Assembly (NCBI GenBank): GCA_030268105.1
Contig: BSDZ01000010.1
Coordinates: 4,192,001-4,256,000 of the forward strand
Length of the DNA stretch: 64,000 nt
Direction of reading: 5' to 3'
Origin: Volvox africanus
Lineage: Eukaryota; Chlorophyta; Chlorophyceae; Chlamydomonadales; Volvocaceae
Of this stretch, positions 31,497 through 45,765 are shown one piece after another (the first letter of the stretch is position 1; the number at the start of each line of letters is the position of its first letter). The notes beneath the pieces are model-generated. The model ran no database searches, was not told the origin of the DNA, and saw only the letters and a program-made list of their open reading frames with translations. The translations under genes and the position numbers were made by a program.

Positions 31497-33843
31497 ATGG
31501 AGACACATTCACCAGTTGTTTGTAAACTGCTGGTCTGCTGTCCTAATGAAGAAAAGAGGCGTATTGATACTGAGATAAATCTGTCAGTGGTAGATTTCGA
31601 GCAGCTCCTTACTGATGCAGCTGGAGCAAAATCAATCAGTGAAGTTTCAGTTCAGGTTTTAGACTCGGAGGATGAGGATGGCAAGCTTGTGGCCCAGCAG
31701 GTGGCGCCTGTGCAGCTGCTTAGCCGCTGCACTCGGTGGCTGAAGAAGGAAATTAGCGCGCCTTTCAAGGGGAAGGCTTGGAACCAGGCTCAGAAGAAAC
31801 TAACTATCCACGTATCCCTAAAACAGCCATCTGTTCAATTGGTATCCCCTGAAGTAAGCAGAATCAGTATACGAAAGGATCATGATCGTGGTGAGCCATT
31901 AAAGTGGAGCAGGTCATATGAGCAGGCCGCCATCAACAAAGCCGTCCACGACAACGTGCCGTACAACCTCGACAGCAGCCTGAAGAATCCACGGGTCCTC
32001 ATTGCGAAGGATATTCAACGTGAGCCGCATCTGCAGCCCGTTTGGGATAAGTGCTTTGCTGCTGGCTTTGCACAAGTGGCTGACTTACAGCCAAGAGTTA
32101 CGGTCGACTGCTTCAAGAAGAAATGGCAAAAGTACGTACATGTTTATTTACCTAATGTCATGCTTCTAGTGATTATCTTGTTTGTGGTAATCATACATGC
32201 CATCCATATCACTAGCTTACTTTCAGTGGGGACAGACAACAATAGAATGAAGCATGCACAGCATCATAAGTAAGCACTTTCATTCGGTGCATCCCATGTA
32301 CTTTGTAGATACGCAACGGATGACAATGCCCAACGTGCAAGGGAAGAAAAGGTGAAGGCCACCCACAAGGAGGGACTTGCCTGCAAGCCAGGTTTGTGAG
32401 CTCCTATCCTACTGCTACTGTCATCCATATACTTGTTTTACAACATTTTTTGATCAGGTTGATTGATAAAAAAATTCCTTTCTATGTATTTTGAAAAATG
32501 GAATTTGGGGTAAACGTGGGCCAAAGATTTGTTTTACGACAGAGGACATGCACGCCGCTTACGCTATGTACTGGATTACGAAAATTTTTGACAATGATGT
32601 GTATTATGGCATCTGGCGTTGATGTTCGTCTTCGCATTATTTTTATGTAGAGGACCTTGAGAAGAAGCCATGGAAGAAGCTATGGAACAAGGAGTCTCGG
32701 GCAGCCTGGAGGAGCTTCAAGTACGCTCAGCCAGATAACCCAGATGCGGGTCCCAGTGAGCGCCGCATTGCGATGGAGGATTTGAATGTGACAGATCGGC
32801 AGCAGGAGCTTATTAATGCACTTGTGCAGCGGAAGCAGATTGAAAGCAGTAAGACATCCTTCACCGTACCAGCCACTCCAGTGCCGGTTGGAGCTGGTGG
32901 AACAGCTCAGCATACACCAGGCCTTGGTGCACTGGAGTTGCCAAAAGGCACTACGGTAAGATGTGATTATGCATGTGTTCACTTTTATTATTGCTGCTGC
33001 TTCGCCACCCTAATAGTACGTACTTCTTAGTATGTTTGCAGAAAGTACGTCACAGTTCATGCATAACATTTGTTTCTTATTTTAGCTAGTTAAACAATAA
33101 CAATTTTTTCATGCCTTTATTTCCTCATTTACGAAATGCTTAATTGCTACCAAACCGCAGAAAAGCGGCCGAAATGACGAGCCGCCAGGAACTCAGGATG
33201 GGCGCACTAGCCAACGCCAAAAGCAGCCCGCACATGGTGAAGATGCATTGATGATGGTGCTGGCTGCCAATGCAGCTCGCATACATCAGAAGGAGAAGGA
33301 GATCAAGGCCGCTAGACGCCGACAGGTTAGTCCAAATAATAGTGGTAAAGAGAGTGGATGAAGGGGTGTGCAAATTTCCAGGCGCGCTTAGCAAGGTTAT
33401 TGCAGGATGGGTGATGTACATTACTGATTGCATGTACAGGGATGTACAGGTCATTAATGTCCTTTAACCTGTTTTCTCCATTTTGTCTTTTATGTAATTG
33501 TTCCTATATTCCTCAAACATACTTCCTTTTCATGTAGGCAAAGAGTTCAGAGCCCTCTAAGGCAAGGAACTCCAGCAGGAATGCTACAAACTCAAGCAAG
33601 GCGGCAGCGAAAAAGGTACAGCCCATTCATCCTGTCTTCCCGTTTTAGTGAGTTGTAATTTTATGTTTCGTTCTAGTCTTTTAATTTGCTGCGTGCTTTG
33701 TGGTTTGATGTGGTATATGTCGATTTGTTTTTCTCTTTTTTAATAAAAAATGTAAGCTTATCATTTCTAAAATCATATATGTATGTTAATGGTGGGCCTT
33801 GAAGGTAACGAACAATGACGATGTGTGGCCATCCACGGAGTGA
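31497..33843 (+). CDS. CACTA accessory protein, unit 1 (six exons)
   Basis: I do not recognise the family. Exons 31497-32131, 32309-32391, 32651-32955, 33161-33325, 33538-33615 and 33805-33843 join in phase at GT-AG sites and give 434 residues ending DDVWPSTE. Exon 1 (METHSPVVCKLLVCC...) has a basic stretch (WLKKEISAPFKGKAWNQAQK) and a segment ending KWQK. Exons 2-3 are rich in K, R and W (EDLEKKPWKKLWNKESRAAW). Exon 4 ends in a helical, basic AANAARIHQKEKEIKAARRRQ, and exon 5 is Ser/Lys/Asn-rich. The composition suggests DNA binding, like the TnpA-type second protein of other CACTA elements, but this is inference. It is transcribed away from the transposase. In this unit residue 151 or so is H where units 2-6 have R. 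Confidence 0.75.
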
Positions 33844-33894
33844 GACGGACAAGCACGGGCATCAAAAGAAAGGTACATTATATTGAGGCCCATA

Positions 33895-35729
33895 GGTCTG
33901 GTATTCCAAGCATCTTTCGGAGGACATAAAGACTGGGTGGAACATGGTTACCAGGAGGTTAGCAGATATCCCTCAAGAACCGTAGCTGTTGATCTGCAAC
34001 CACATCTCAAACACGTCCAGCCATCTTTTCTTTCAGCCAGGCATATCCAAACTGACCCACGGTTATTCTTGCCTCTGCATGCATTCAATATGCATGTACA
34101 TGCAGGAGAACAATCTTATTTTCTTCCAAAGGCATGCATCCGTCAAACAAGGCAAGATGTTTAATAATGCCCTACAATAGGCCTCAACACTTCTCTTACC
34201 TTGGCACACTACAACGCCATCACCATTATTCACAGTGACCCTCCACAGAGGGTCATCCAAACGTTCTTTGTACGCTTGAACAGTGCTTCCTGAGGCAAGA
34301 AGCTCGGCTGGGTTTGTGGGTTCCAGCAGCTGTAACTGCCCATGATCCATGGCCCCTAACTGTGAAAGTACACCAAGTTCTGCTGCATCGGGTTCATCAT
34401 CCTCAGATTCAGGATAACTATGTTGGCATAAGGTATCCAGGATTGCTGATATATATTCTAGAGTTTGCCGGTGATTAGGATTGGCAGGATCAAGATCATC
34501 CATAACGTGAATGAGAGCAGAAACAAGTGAGGAGGGCAGAGCTGTTTCTTCCTGAACCTGCGAATGTCCACTGCTATCCCCTGACAACACCTCTGATGTA
34601 TGCCCTGAACTGTCCTTGCTGCTACTGCTATGGTCTTCATTATGATCATCAGAGGTGTTGAAGTCATTCTCATTGTCCATGTTTAAGTTGGTATCCTCTG
34701 GGAAAGAAAGTCTGCATCTCTTCATGTGCCCATAAAGCTGCGACCGTGTCCTTCCAGTAAATGGGCATTGAGTACATGCATAAACCTCCTGACCAAGAGG
34801 GTCCTGACAACGACTGAACTTGTGCTTTTGCAGCCATGCATCTGTGAATTTTGCAGCACAGTAATATTGCATTCATTTAATCATGCTGTCATGCAAGTAA
34901 GGAGATACGTAGGTGTAGCTTGCATGCCAATTTGGCGTGAGGGATATTTTAATTTTTTCCGTGCATACATGCATGGCCACGGTGGATGGCATTTGGAAGG
35001 GTTTCATTGGACCCATCCAAACAAACCACAGTGCCTGGCTCATCACACCAAAGCCCGGGCTAGTATGAATAACTGTACTTTGATTTAAAATTATTGACAG
35101 CATGAGTGGGTGGCTGGTACGAGATGAGTGCACAATGAATGTTCCAAATAAATATATCCCTTAAAAACCTATATGAACATAAGTCATCCGTGCGCACCTG
35201 ATATGTTATCCCTTTTGGATGAGGCTGGGCGCTTGTTCAGAAGCCTTCCACTGCCTCCAAGGAGGCGGCCAAGAACTTTAACATGGTACTGGTTATGTAA
35301 GCCGTACAAGCCAAGATGTTTATCTCGATCTGATAGCACGTCCCCTCTACTAGAAGTCAACCTCCAAACTGATCCAGGTTGAAATGTAAATAAGGAATTA
35401 CTGGAGACGAAGTCCATGAGCTGTCCCACAGTTGAGTCCGTACTTCCAGAAAACGTCAACGTCCGTGACCCAAGTAAAACGATGAAAAGCTGAAGAGCTC
35501 GTTCATCATGATTGGACTGTGTAAATGACACCGTTGAGCAGTATCGCCCTATCGTAACGCCCAACACTGTGATGAGAACAAAAACAGAAGAACCCATGAG
35601 GATCCACACTAAATATTCTGTAACATATACATCAACTAAAACAGGGGCATACAGAGCAACGTAAGAGGCAACAGCAATACCGAAAGTAATGCCACAGAAA
35701 AAGCCTAATAAAAGGTGGGCCATGAGCAT
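33895..35729 (-). pseudogene. Truncated transposase 5' half, unit 2
   Basis: Exons 35729-35198 (ubiquitin-like), 34841-34200 (zinc finger) and the first part of the next exon, 33993-33895. It is cut by the unit junction, so the catalytic Tnp2 region is missing. In the cut exon TTA (Leu) of unit 1 is TAA (33959-33961), which gives ...RDIC-stop. It could at most make a ubiquitin-like/zinc-finger fragment. Confidence 0.85.
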
Positions 35730-36514
35730 GTAATAATATACAGTAAAGTAGCAGGATCAGACTGTTTTTCCTTACAGAACTGATATCTGACAAAGGGAAA
35801 CGACTCCTCCATTGTATGGAGTGGTACAGGCAGTACTCATGCATGTGGAGTACGAGATATTAAAGTGGAACGTGCATGTCCGCGTAATTTACACTTGAAG
35901 TAAATTTTCAATAACGAATGATAGACTTGAATAGTAAATTACATGCATACGCACAGGAAGCTCCTTATACATGCATGTACGTGAAATACTGGGATACAGC
36001 CTCATCATCATACTTCCAGGAGCTTGCTAATAAGAAACTTGATTAGCATTCCTTAAAAATAATTTATGACGTTTCTCATGAACTCGTTGACTAGCTTTTA
36101 CGACAACCAACCGTTACATGCCGCAAATAGCTAGCCGCATGCGAAGAGCTAAACAGATTTTTTATGTAGGACGACGGCAATCATCAATATTATTGTAAAA
36201 TAACATTCTTTATTGCTGCTGCACCTTGTATATATGTTAAGATTTAAAGGCTAGTGCACAGCATAACTTTTATAGCAGTTGCTCTTGCTTGCTTCACGGG
36301 TGGCATTAAATGTACATATAAAGGATGTTGTAAAGCAGGGTGACGAAACATTGTTGCTTACATGGGATTGATTGGCAGCCGCACAACCCTGGACGGAGTA
36401 CCAAAGCACTTCTCTTCACTTTTTAGTAGTACGTAGGGCCCATGCCTCATGTCTGCAGCTGTATGTATCCTGCTGAAGGAGCAAGTTATTTGCAATAGTA
36501 CAACCTTTTAATGA

Positions 36515-38861
36515 ATGGAGACACATTCACCAGTTGTTTGTAAACTGCTGGTCTGCTGTCCTAATGAAGAAAAGAGGCGTATTGATACTGAGATAAATCT
36601 GTCAGTGGTAGATTTCGAGCAGCTCCTTACTGATGCAGCTGGAGCAAAATCAATCAGTGAAGTTTCAGTTCAGGTTTTAGACTCGGAGGATGAGGATGGC
36701 AAGCTTGTGGCCCAGCAGGTGGCGCCTGTGCAGCTGCTTAGCCGCTGCACTCGGTGGCTGAAGAAGGAAATTAGCGCGCCTTTCAAGGGGAAGGCTTGGA
36801 ACCAGGCTCAGAAGAAACTAACTATCCACGTATCCCTAAAACAGCCATCTGTTCAATTGGTATCCCCTGAAGTAAGCAGAATCAGTATACGAAAGGATCA
36901 TGATCGTGGTGAGCCATTAAAGTGGAGCAGGTCATATGAGCAGGCCGCCATCAACAAAGCCGTCCGCGACAACGTGCCGTACAACCTCGACAGCAGCCTG
37001 AAGAATCCACGGGTCCTCATTGCGAAGGATATTCAACGTGAGCCGCATCTGCAGCCCGTTTGGGATAAGTGCTTTGCTGCTGGCTTTGCACAAGTGGCTG
37101 ACTTACAGCCAAGAGTTACGGTCGACTGCTTCAAGAAGAAATGGCAAAAGTACGTACATGTTTATTTACCTAATGTCATGCTTCTAGTGATTATCTTGTT
37201 TGTGGTAATCATACATGCCATCCATATCACTAGCTTACTTTCAGTGGGGACAGACAACAATAGAATGAAGCATGCACAGCATCATAAGTAAGCACTTTCA
37301 TTCGGTGCATCCCATGTACTTTGTAGATACGCAACGGATGACAATGCCCAACGTGCAAGGGAAGAAAAGGTGAAGGCCACCCACAAGGAGGGACTTGCCT
37401 GCAAGCCAGGTTTGTGAGCTCCTATCCTACTGCTACTGTCATCCATATACTTGTTTTACAACATTTTTTGATCAGGTTGATTGATAAAAAAATTCCTTTC
37501 TATGTATTTTGAAAAATGGAATTTGGGGTAAACGTGGGCCAAAGATTTGTTTTACGACAGAGGACATGCACGCCGCTTACGCTATGTACTGGATTACGAA
37601 AATTTTTGACAATGATGTGTATTATGGCATCTGGCGTTGATGTTCGTCTTCGCATTATTTTTATGTAGAGGACCTTGAGAAGAAGCCATGGAAGAAGCTA
37701 TGGAACAAGGAGTCTCGGGCAGCCTGGAGGAGCTTCAAGTACGCTCAGCCAGATAACCCAGATGCGGGTCCCAGTGAGCGCCGCATTGCGATGGAGGATT
37801 TGAATGTGACAGATCGGCAGCAGGAGCTTATTAATGCACTTGTGCAGCGGAAGCAGATTGAAAGCAGTAAGACATCCTTCACCGTACCAGCCACTCCAGT
37901 GCCGGTTGGAGCTGGTGGAACAGCTCAGCATACACCAGGCCTTGGTGCACTGGAGTTGCCAAAAGGCACTACGGTAAGATGTGATTATGCATGTGTTCAC
38001 TTTTATTATTGCTGCTGCTTCGCCACCCTAATAGTACGTACTTCTTAGTATGTTTGCAGAAAGTACGTCACAGTTCATGCATAACATTTGTTTCTTATTT
38101 TAGCTAGTTAAACAATAACAATTTTTTCATGCCTTTATTTCCTCATTTACGAAATGCTTAATTGCTACCAAACCGCAGAAAAGCGGCCGAAATGACGAGC
38201 CGCCAGGAACTCAGGATGGGCGCACTAGCCAACGCCAAAAGCAGCCCGCACATGGTGAAGATGCATTGATGATGGTGCTGGCTGCCAATGCAGCTCGCAT
38301 ACATCAGAAGGAGAAGGAGATCAAGGCCGCTAGACGCCGACAGGTTAGTCCAAATAATAGTGGTAAAGAGAGTGGATGAAGGGGTGTGCAAATTTCCAGG
38401 CGCGCTTAGCAAGGTTATTGCAGGATGGGTGATGTACATTACTGATTGCATGTACAGGGATGTACAGGTCATTAATGTCCTTTAACCTGTTTTCTCCATT
38501 TTGTCTTTTATGTAATTGTTCCTATATTCCTCAAACATACTTCCTTTTCATGTAGGCAAAGAGTTCAGAGCCCTCTAAGGCAAGGAACTCCAGCAGGAAT
38601 GCTACAAACTCAAGCAAGGCGGCAGCGAAAAAGGTACAGCCCATTCATCCTGTCTTCCCGTTTTAGTGAGTTGTAATTTTATGTTTCGTTCTAGTCTTTT
38701 AATTTGCTGCGTGCTTTGTGGTTTGATGTGGTATATGTCGATTTGTTTTTCTCTTTTTTAATAAAAAATGTAAGCTTATCATTTCTAAAATCATATATGT
38801 ATGTTAATGGTGGGCCTTGAAGGTAACGAACAATGACGATGTGTGGCCATCCACGGAGTGA
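36515..38861 (+). CDS. CACTA accessory protein, unit 2
   Basis: Same six-exon structure as unit 1, shifted by 5018 bp: 36515-37149, 37327-37409, 37669-37973, 38179-38343, 38556-38633, 38823-38861. The protein is as unit 1 except R for H in NKAVRDNVPY. Confidence 0.75.
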
Positions 38862-38912
38862 GACGGACAAGCACGGGCATCAAAAGAAAGGTACATTATA
38901 TTGAGGCCCATA

Positions 38913-40747
38913 GGTCTGGTATTCCAAGCATCTTTCGGAGGACATAAAGACTGGGTGGAACATGGTTACCAGGAGGTTAGCAGATATCCCTCAAGAACCG
39001 TAGCTGTCGATCTGCAACCACATCTCAAACACGTCCAGCCATCTTTTCTTTCAGCCAGGCATATCCAAACTGACCCACGGTTATTCTTGCCTCTGCATGC
39101 ATTCAATATGCATGTACATGCAGGAGAACAATCTTATTTTCTTCCAAAGGCATGCATCCGTCAAACAAGGCAAGATGTTTAATAATGCCCTACAATAGGC
39201 CTCAACACTTCTCTTACCTTGGCACACTACAACGCCATCACCATTATTCACAGTGACCCTCCACAGAGGGTCATCCAAACGTTCTTTGTACGCTTGAACA
39301 GTGCTTCCTGAGGCAAGAAGCTCGGCTGGGTTTGTGGGTTCCAGCAGCTGTAACTGCCCATGATCCATGGCCCCTAACTGTGAAAGTACACCAAGTTCTG
39401 CTGCATCGGGTTCATCATCCTCAGATTCAGGATAACTATGTTGGCATAAGGTATCCAGGATTGCTGATATATATTCTAGAGTTTGCCGGTGATTAGGATT
39501 GGCAGGATCAAGATCATCCATAACGTGAATGAGAGCAGAAACAAGTGAGGAGGGCAGAGCTGTTTCTTCCTGAACCTGCGAATGTCCACTGCTATCCCCT
39601 GACAACACCTCTGATGTATGCCCTGAACTGTCCTTGCTGCTACTGCTATGGTCTTCATTATGATCATCAGAGGTGTTGAAGTCATTCTCATTGTCCATGT
39701 TTAAGTTGGTATCCTCTGGGAAAGAAAGTCTGCATCTCTTCATGTGCCCATAAAGCTGCGACCGTGTCCTTCCAGTAAATGGGCATTGAGTACATGCATA
39801 AACCTCCTGACCAAGAGGGTCCTGACAACGACTGAACTTGTGCTTTTGCAGCCATGCATCTGTGAATTTTGCAGCACAGTAATATTGCATTCATTTAATC
39901 ATGCTGTCATGCAAGTAAGGAGATACGTAGGTGTAGCTTGCATGCCAATTTGGCGTGAGGGATATTTTAATTTTTTCCGTGCATACATGCATGGCCACGG
40001 TGGATGGCATTTGGAAGGGTTTCATTGGACCCATCCAAACAAACCACAGTGCCTGGCTCATCACACCAAAGCCCGGGCTAGTATGAATAACTGTACTTTG
40101 ATTTAAAATTATTGACAGCATGAGTGGGTGGCTGGTACGAGATGAGTGCACAATGAATGTTCCAAATAAATATATCCCTTAAAAACCTATATGAACATAA
40201 GTCATCCGTGCGCACCTGATATGTTATCCCTTTTGGATGAGGCTGGGCGCTTGTTCAGAAGCCTTCCACTGCCTCCAAGGAGGCGGCCAAGAACTTTAAC
40301 ATGGTACTGGTTATGTAAGCCGTACAAGCCAAGATGTTTATCTCGATCTGATAGCACGTCCCCTCTACTAGAAGTCAACCTCCAAACTGATCCAGGTTGA
40401 AATGTAAATAAGGAATTACTGGAGACGAAGTCCATGAGCTGTCCCACAGTTGAGTCCGTACTTCCAGAAAACGTCAACGTCCGTGACCCAAGTAAAACGA
40501 TGAAAAGCTGAAGAGCTCGTTCATCATGATTGGACTGTGTAAATGACACCGTTGAGCAGTATCGCCCTATCGTAACGCCCAACACTGTGATGAGAACAAA
40601 AACAGAAGAACCCATGAGGATCCACACTAAATATTCTGTAACATATACATCAACTAAAACAGGGGCATACAGAGCAACGTAAGAGGCAACAGCAATACCG
40701 AAAGTAATGCCACAGAAAAAGCCTAATAAAAGGTGGGCCATGAGCAT
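38913..40747 (-). pseudogene. Truncated transposase 5' half, unit 3
   Basis: Exons 40747-40216, 39859-39218 and 39011-38913 (cut). It has the same TAA in the last exon as unit 2 and no catalytic domain. Confidence 0.85.
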
Positions 40748-41532
40748 GTAATAATATACAGTAAAGTAGCAGGATCAGACTGTTTTTCCTTACAGAACTG
40801 ATATCTGACAAAGGGAAACGACTCCTCCATTGTATGGAGTGGTACAGGCAGTACTCATGCATGTGGAGTACGAGATATTAAAGTGGAACGTGCATGTCCG
40901 CGTAATTTACACTTGAAGTAAATTTTCAATAACGAATGATAGACTTGAATAGTAAATTACATGCATACGCACAGGAAGCTCCTTATACATGCATGTACGT
41001 GAAATACTGGGATACAGCCTCATCATCATACTTCCAGGAGCTTGCTAATAAGAAACTTGATTAGCATTCCTTAAAAATAATTTATGACGTTTCTCATGAA
41101 CTCGTTGACTAGCTTTTACGACAACCAACCGTTACATGCCGCAAATAGCTAGCCGCATGCGAAGAGCTAAACAGATTTTTTATGTAGGACGACGGCAATC
41201 ATCAATATTATTGTAAAATAACATTCTTTATTGCTGCTGCACCTTGTATATATGTTAAGATTTAAAGGCTAGTGCACAGCATAACTTTTATAGCAGTTGC
41301 TCTTGCTTGCTTCACGGGTGGCATTAAATGTACATATAAAGGATGTTGTAAAGCAGGGTGACGAAACATTGTTGCTTACATGGGATTGATTGGCAGCCGC
41401 ACAACCCTGGACGGAGTACCAAAGCACTTCTCTTCACTTTTTAGTAGTACGTAGGGCCCATGCCTCATGTCTGCAGCTGTATGTATCCTGCTGAAGGAGC
41501 AAGTTATTTGCAATAGTACAACCTTTTAATGA

Positions 41533-43879
41533 ATGGAGACACATTCACCAGTTGTTTGTAAACTGCTGGTCTGCTGTCCTAATGAAGAAAAGAGGCGTAT
41601 TGATACTGAGATAAATCTGTCAGTGGTAGATTTCGAGCAGCTCCTTACTGATGCAGCTGGAGCAAAATCAATCAGTGAAGTTTCAGTTCAGGTTTTAGAC
41701 TCGGAGGATGAGGATGGCAAGCTTGTGGCCCAGCAGGTGGCGCCTGTGCAGCTGCTTAGCCGCTGCACTCGGTGGCTGAAGAAGGAAATTAGCGCGCCTT
41801 TCAAGGGGAAGGCTTGGAACCAGGCTCAGAAGAAACTAACTATCCACGTATCCCTAAAACAGCCATCTGTTCAATTGGTATCCCCTGAAGTAAGCAGAAT
41901 CAGTATACGAAAGGATCATGATCGTGGTGAGCCATTAAAGTGGAGCAGGTCATATGAGCAGGCCGCCATCAACAAAGCCGTCCGCGACAACGTGCCGTAC
42001 AACCTCGACAGCAGCCTGAAGAATCCACGGGTCCTCATTGCGAAGGATATTCAACGTGAGCCGCATCTGCAGCCCGTTTGGGATAAGTGCTTTGCTGCTG
42101 GCTTTGCACAAGTGGCTGACTTACAGCCAAGAGTTACGGTCGACTGCTTCAAGAAGAAATGGCAAAAGTACGTACATGTTTATTTACCTAATGTCATGCT
42201 TCTAGTGATTATCTTGTTTGTGGTAATCATACATGCCATCCATATCACTAGCTTACTTTCAGTGGGGACAGACAACAATAGAATGAAGCATGCACAGCAT
42301 CATAAGTAAGCACTTTCATTCGGTGCATCCCATGTACTTTGTAGATACGCAACGGATGACAATGCCCAACGTGCAAGGGAAGAAAAGGTGAAGGCCACCC
42401 ACAAGGAGGGACTTGCCTGCAAGCCAGGTTTGTGAGCTCCTATCCTACTGCTACTGTCATCCATATACTTGTTTTACAACATTTTTTGATCAGGTTGATT
42501 GATAAAAAAATTCCTTTCTATGTATTTTGAAAAATGGAATTTGGGGTAAACGTGGGCCAAAGATTTGTTTTACGACAGAGGACATGCACGCCGCTTACGC
42601 TATGTACTGGATTACGAAAATTTTTGACAATGATGTGTATTATGGCATCTGGCGTTGATGTTCGTCTTCGCATTATTTTTATGTAGAGGACCTTGAGAAG
42701 AAGCCATGGAAGAAGCTATGGAACAAGGAGTCTCGGGCAGCCTGGAGGAGCTTCAAGTACGCTCAGCCAGATAACCCAGATGCGGGTCCCAGTGAGCGCC
42801 GCATTGCGATGGAGGATTTGAATGTGACAGATCGGCAGCAGGAGCTTATTAATGCACTTGTGCAGCGGAAGCAGATTGAAAGCAGTAAGACATCCTTCAC
42901 CGTACCAGCCACTCCAGTGCCGGTTGGAGCTGGTGGAACAGCTCAGCATACACCAGGCCTTGGTGCACTGGAGTTGCCAAAAGGCACTACGGTAAGATGT
43001 GATTATGCATGTGTTCACTTTTATTATTGCTGCTGCTTCGCCACCCTAATAGTACGTACTTCTTAGTATGTTTGCAGAAAGTACGTCACAGTTCATGCAT
43101 AACATTTGTTTCTTATTTTAGCTAGTTAAACAATAACAATTTTTTCATGCCTTTATTTCCTCATTTACGAAATGCTTAATTGCTACCAAACCGCAGAAAA
43201 GCGGCCGAAATGACGAGCCGCCAGGAACTCAGGATGGGCGCACTAGCCAACGCCAAAAGCAGCCCGCACATGGTGAAGATGCATTGATGATGGTGCTGGC
43301 TGCCAATGCAGCTCGCATACATCAGAAGGAGAAGGAGATCAAGGCCGCTAGACGCCGACAGGTTAGTCCAAATAATAGTGGTAAAGAGAGTGGATGAAGG
43401 GGTGTGCAAATTTCCAGGCGCGCTTAGCAAGGTTATTGCAGGATGGGTGATGTACATTACTGATTGCATGTACAGGGATGTACAGGTCATTAATGTCCTT
43501 TAACCTGTTTTCTCCATTTTGTCTTTTATGTAATTGTTCCTATATTCCTCAAACATACTTCCTTTTCATGTAGGCAAAGAGTTCAGAGCCCTCTAAGGCA
43601 AGGAACTCCAGCAGGAATGCTACAAACTCAAGCAAGGCGGCAGCGAAAAAGGTACAGCCCATTCATCCTGTCTTCCCGTTTTAGTGAGTTGTAATTTTAT
43701 GTTTCGTTCTAGTCTTTTAATTTGCTGCGTGCTTTGTGGTTTGATGTGGTATATGTCGATTTGTTTTTCTCTTTTTTAATAAAAAATGTAAGCTTATCAT
43801 TTCTAAAATCATATATGTATGTTAATGGTGGGCCTTGAAGGTAACGAACAATGACGATGTGTGGCCATCCACGGAGTGA
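41533..43879 (+). CDS. CACTA accessory protein, unit 3
   Basis: Exons 41533-42167, 42345-42427, 42687-42991, 43197-43361, 43574-43651, 43841-43879. Identical by eye to unit 2. Confidence 0.75.
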
Positions 43880-43930
43880 GACGGACAAGCACGGGCATCA
43901 AAAGAAAGGTACATTATATTGAGGCCCATA

Positions 43931-45765
43931 GGTCTGGTATTCCAAGCATCTTTCGGAGGACATAAAGACTGGGTGGAACATGGTTACCAGGAGGTTAGCA
44001 GATATCCCTCAAGAACCGTAGCTGTCGATCTGCAACCACATCTCAAACACGTCCAGCCATCTTTTCTTTCAGCCAGGCATATCCAAACTGACCCACGGTT
44101 ATTCTTGCCTCTGCATGCATTCAATATGCATGTACATGCAGGAGAACAATCTTATTTTCTTCCAAAGGCATGCATCCGTCAAACAAGGCAAGATGTTTAA
44201 TAATGCCCTACAATAGGCCTCAACACTTCTCTTACCTTGGCACACTACAACGCCATCACCATTATTCACAGTGACCCTCCACAGAGGGTCATCCAAACGT
44301 TCTTTGTACGCTTGAACAGTGCTTCCTGAGGCAAGAAGCTCGGCTGGGTTTGTGGGTTCCAGCAGCTGTAACTGCCCATGATCCATGGCCCCTAACTGTG
44401 AAAGTACACCAAGTTCTGCTGCATCGGGTTCATCATCCTCAGATTCAGGATAACTATGTTGGCATAAGGTATCCAGGATTGCTGATATATATTCTAGAGT
44501 TTGCCGGTGATTAGGATTGGCAGGATCAAGATCATCCATAACGTGAATGAGAGCAGAAACAAGTGAGGAGGGCAGAGCTGTTTCTTCCTGAACCTGCGAA
44601 TGTCCACTGCTATCCCCTGACAACACCTCTGATGTATGCCCTGAACTGTCCTTGCTGCTACTGCTATGGTCTTCATTATGATCATCAGAGGTGTTGAAGT
44701 CATTCTCATTGTCCATGTTTAAGTTGGTATCCTCTGGGAAAGAAAGTCTGCATCTCTTCATGTGCCCATAAAGCTGCGACCGTGTCCTTCCAGTAAATGG
44801 GCATTGAGTACATGCATAAACCTCCTGACCAAGAGGGTCCTGACAACGACTGAACTTGTGCTTTTGCAGCCATGCATCTGTGAATTTTGCAGCACAGTAA
44901 TATTGCATTCATTTAATCATGCTGTCATGCAAGTAAGGAGATACGTAGGTGTAGCTTGCATGCCAATTTGGCGTGAGGGATATTTTAATTTTTTCCGTGC
45001 ATACATGCATGGCCACGGTGGATGGCAATTGGAAGGGTTTCATTGGACCCATCCAAACAAACCACAGTGCCTGGCTCATCACACCAAAGCCCGGGCTAGT
45101 ATGAATAACTGTACTTTGATTTAAAATTATTGACAGCATGAGTGGGTGGCTGGTACGAGATGAGTGCACAATGAATGTTCCAAATAAATATATCCCTTAA
45201 AAACCTATATGAACATAAGTCATCCGTGCGCACCTGATATGTTATCCCTTTTGGATGAGGCTGGGCGCTTGTTCAGAAGCCTTCCACTGCCTCCAAGGAG
45301 GCGGCCAAGAACTTTAACATGGTACTGGTTATGTAAGCCGTACAAGCCAAGATGTTTATCTCGATCTGATAGCACGTCCCCTCTACTAGAAGTCAACCTC
45401 CAAACTGATCCAGGTTGAAATGTAAATAAGGAATTACTGGAGACGAAGTCCATGAGCTGTCCCACAGTTGAGTCCGTACTTCCAGAAAACGTCAACGTCC
45501 GTGACCCAAGTAAAACGATGAAAAGCTGAAGAGCTCGTTCATCATGATTGGACTGTGTAAATGACACCGTTGAGCAGTATCGCCCTATCGTAACGCCCAA
45601 CACTGTGATGAGAACAAAAACAGAAGAACCCATGAGGATCCACACTAAATATTCTGTAACATATGCATCAACTAAAACAGGGGCATACAGAGCAACGTAA
45701 GAGGCAACAGCAATACCGAAAGTAATGCCACAGAAAAAGCCTAATAAAAGGTGGGCCATGAGCAT
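43931..45765 (-). pseudogene. Truncated transposase 5' half, unit 4
   Basis: Exons 45765-45234, 44877-44236 and 44029-43931 (cut). One residue differs from the other units in the hydrophobic N-terminus (VDAYVTEY for VDVYVTEY). Confidence 0.85.
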
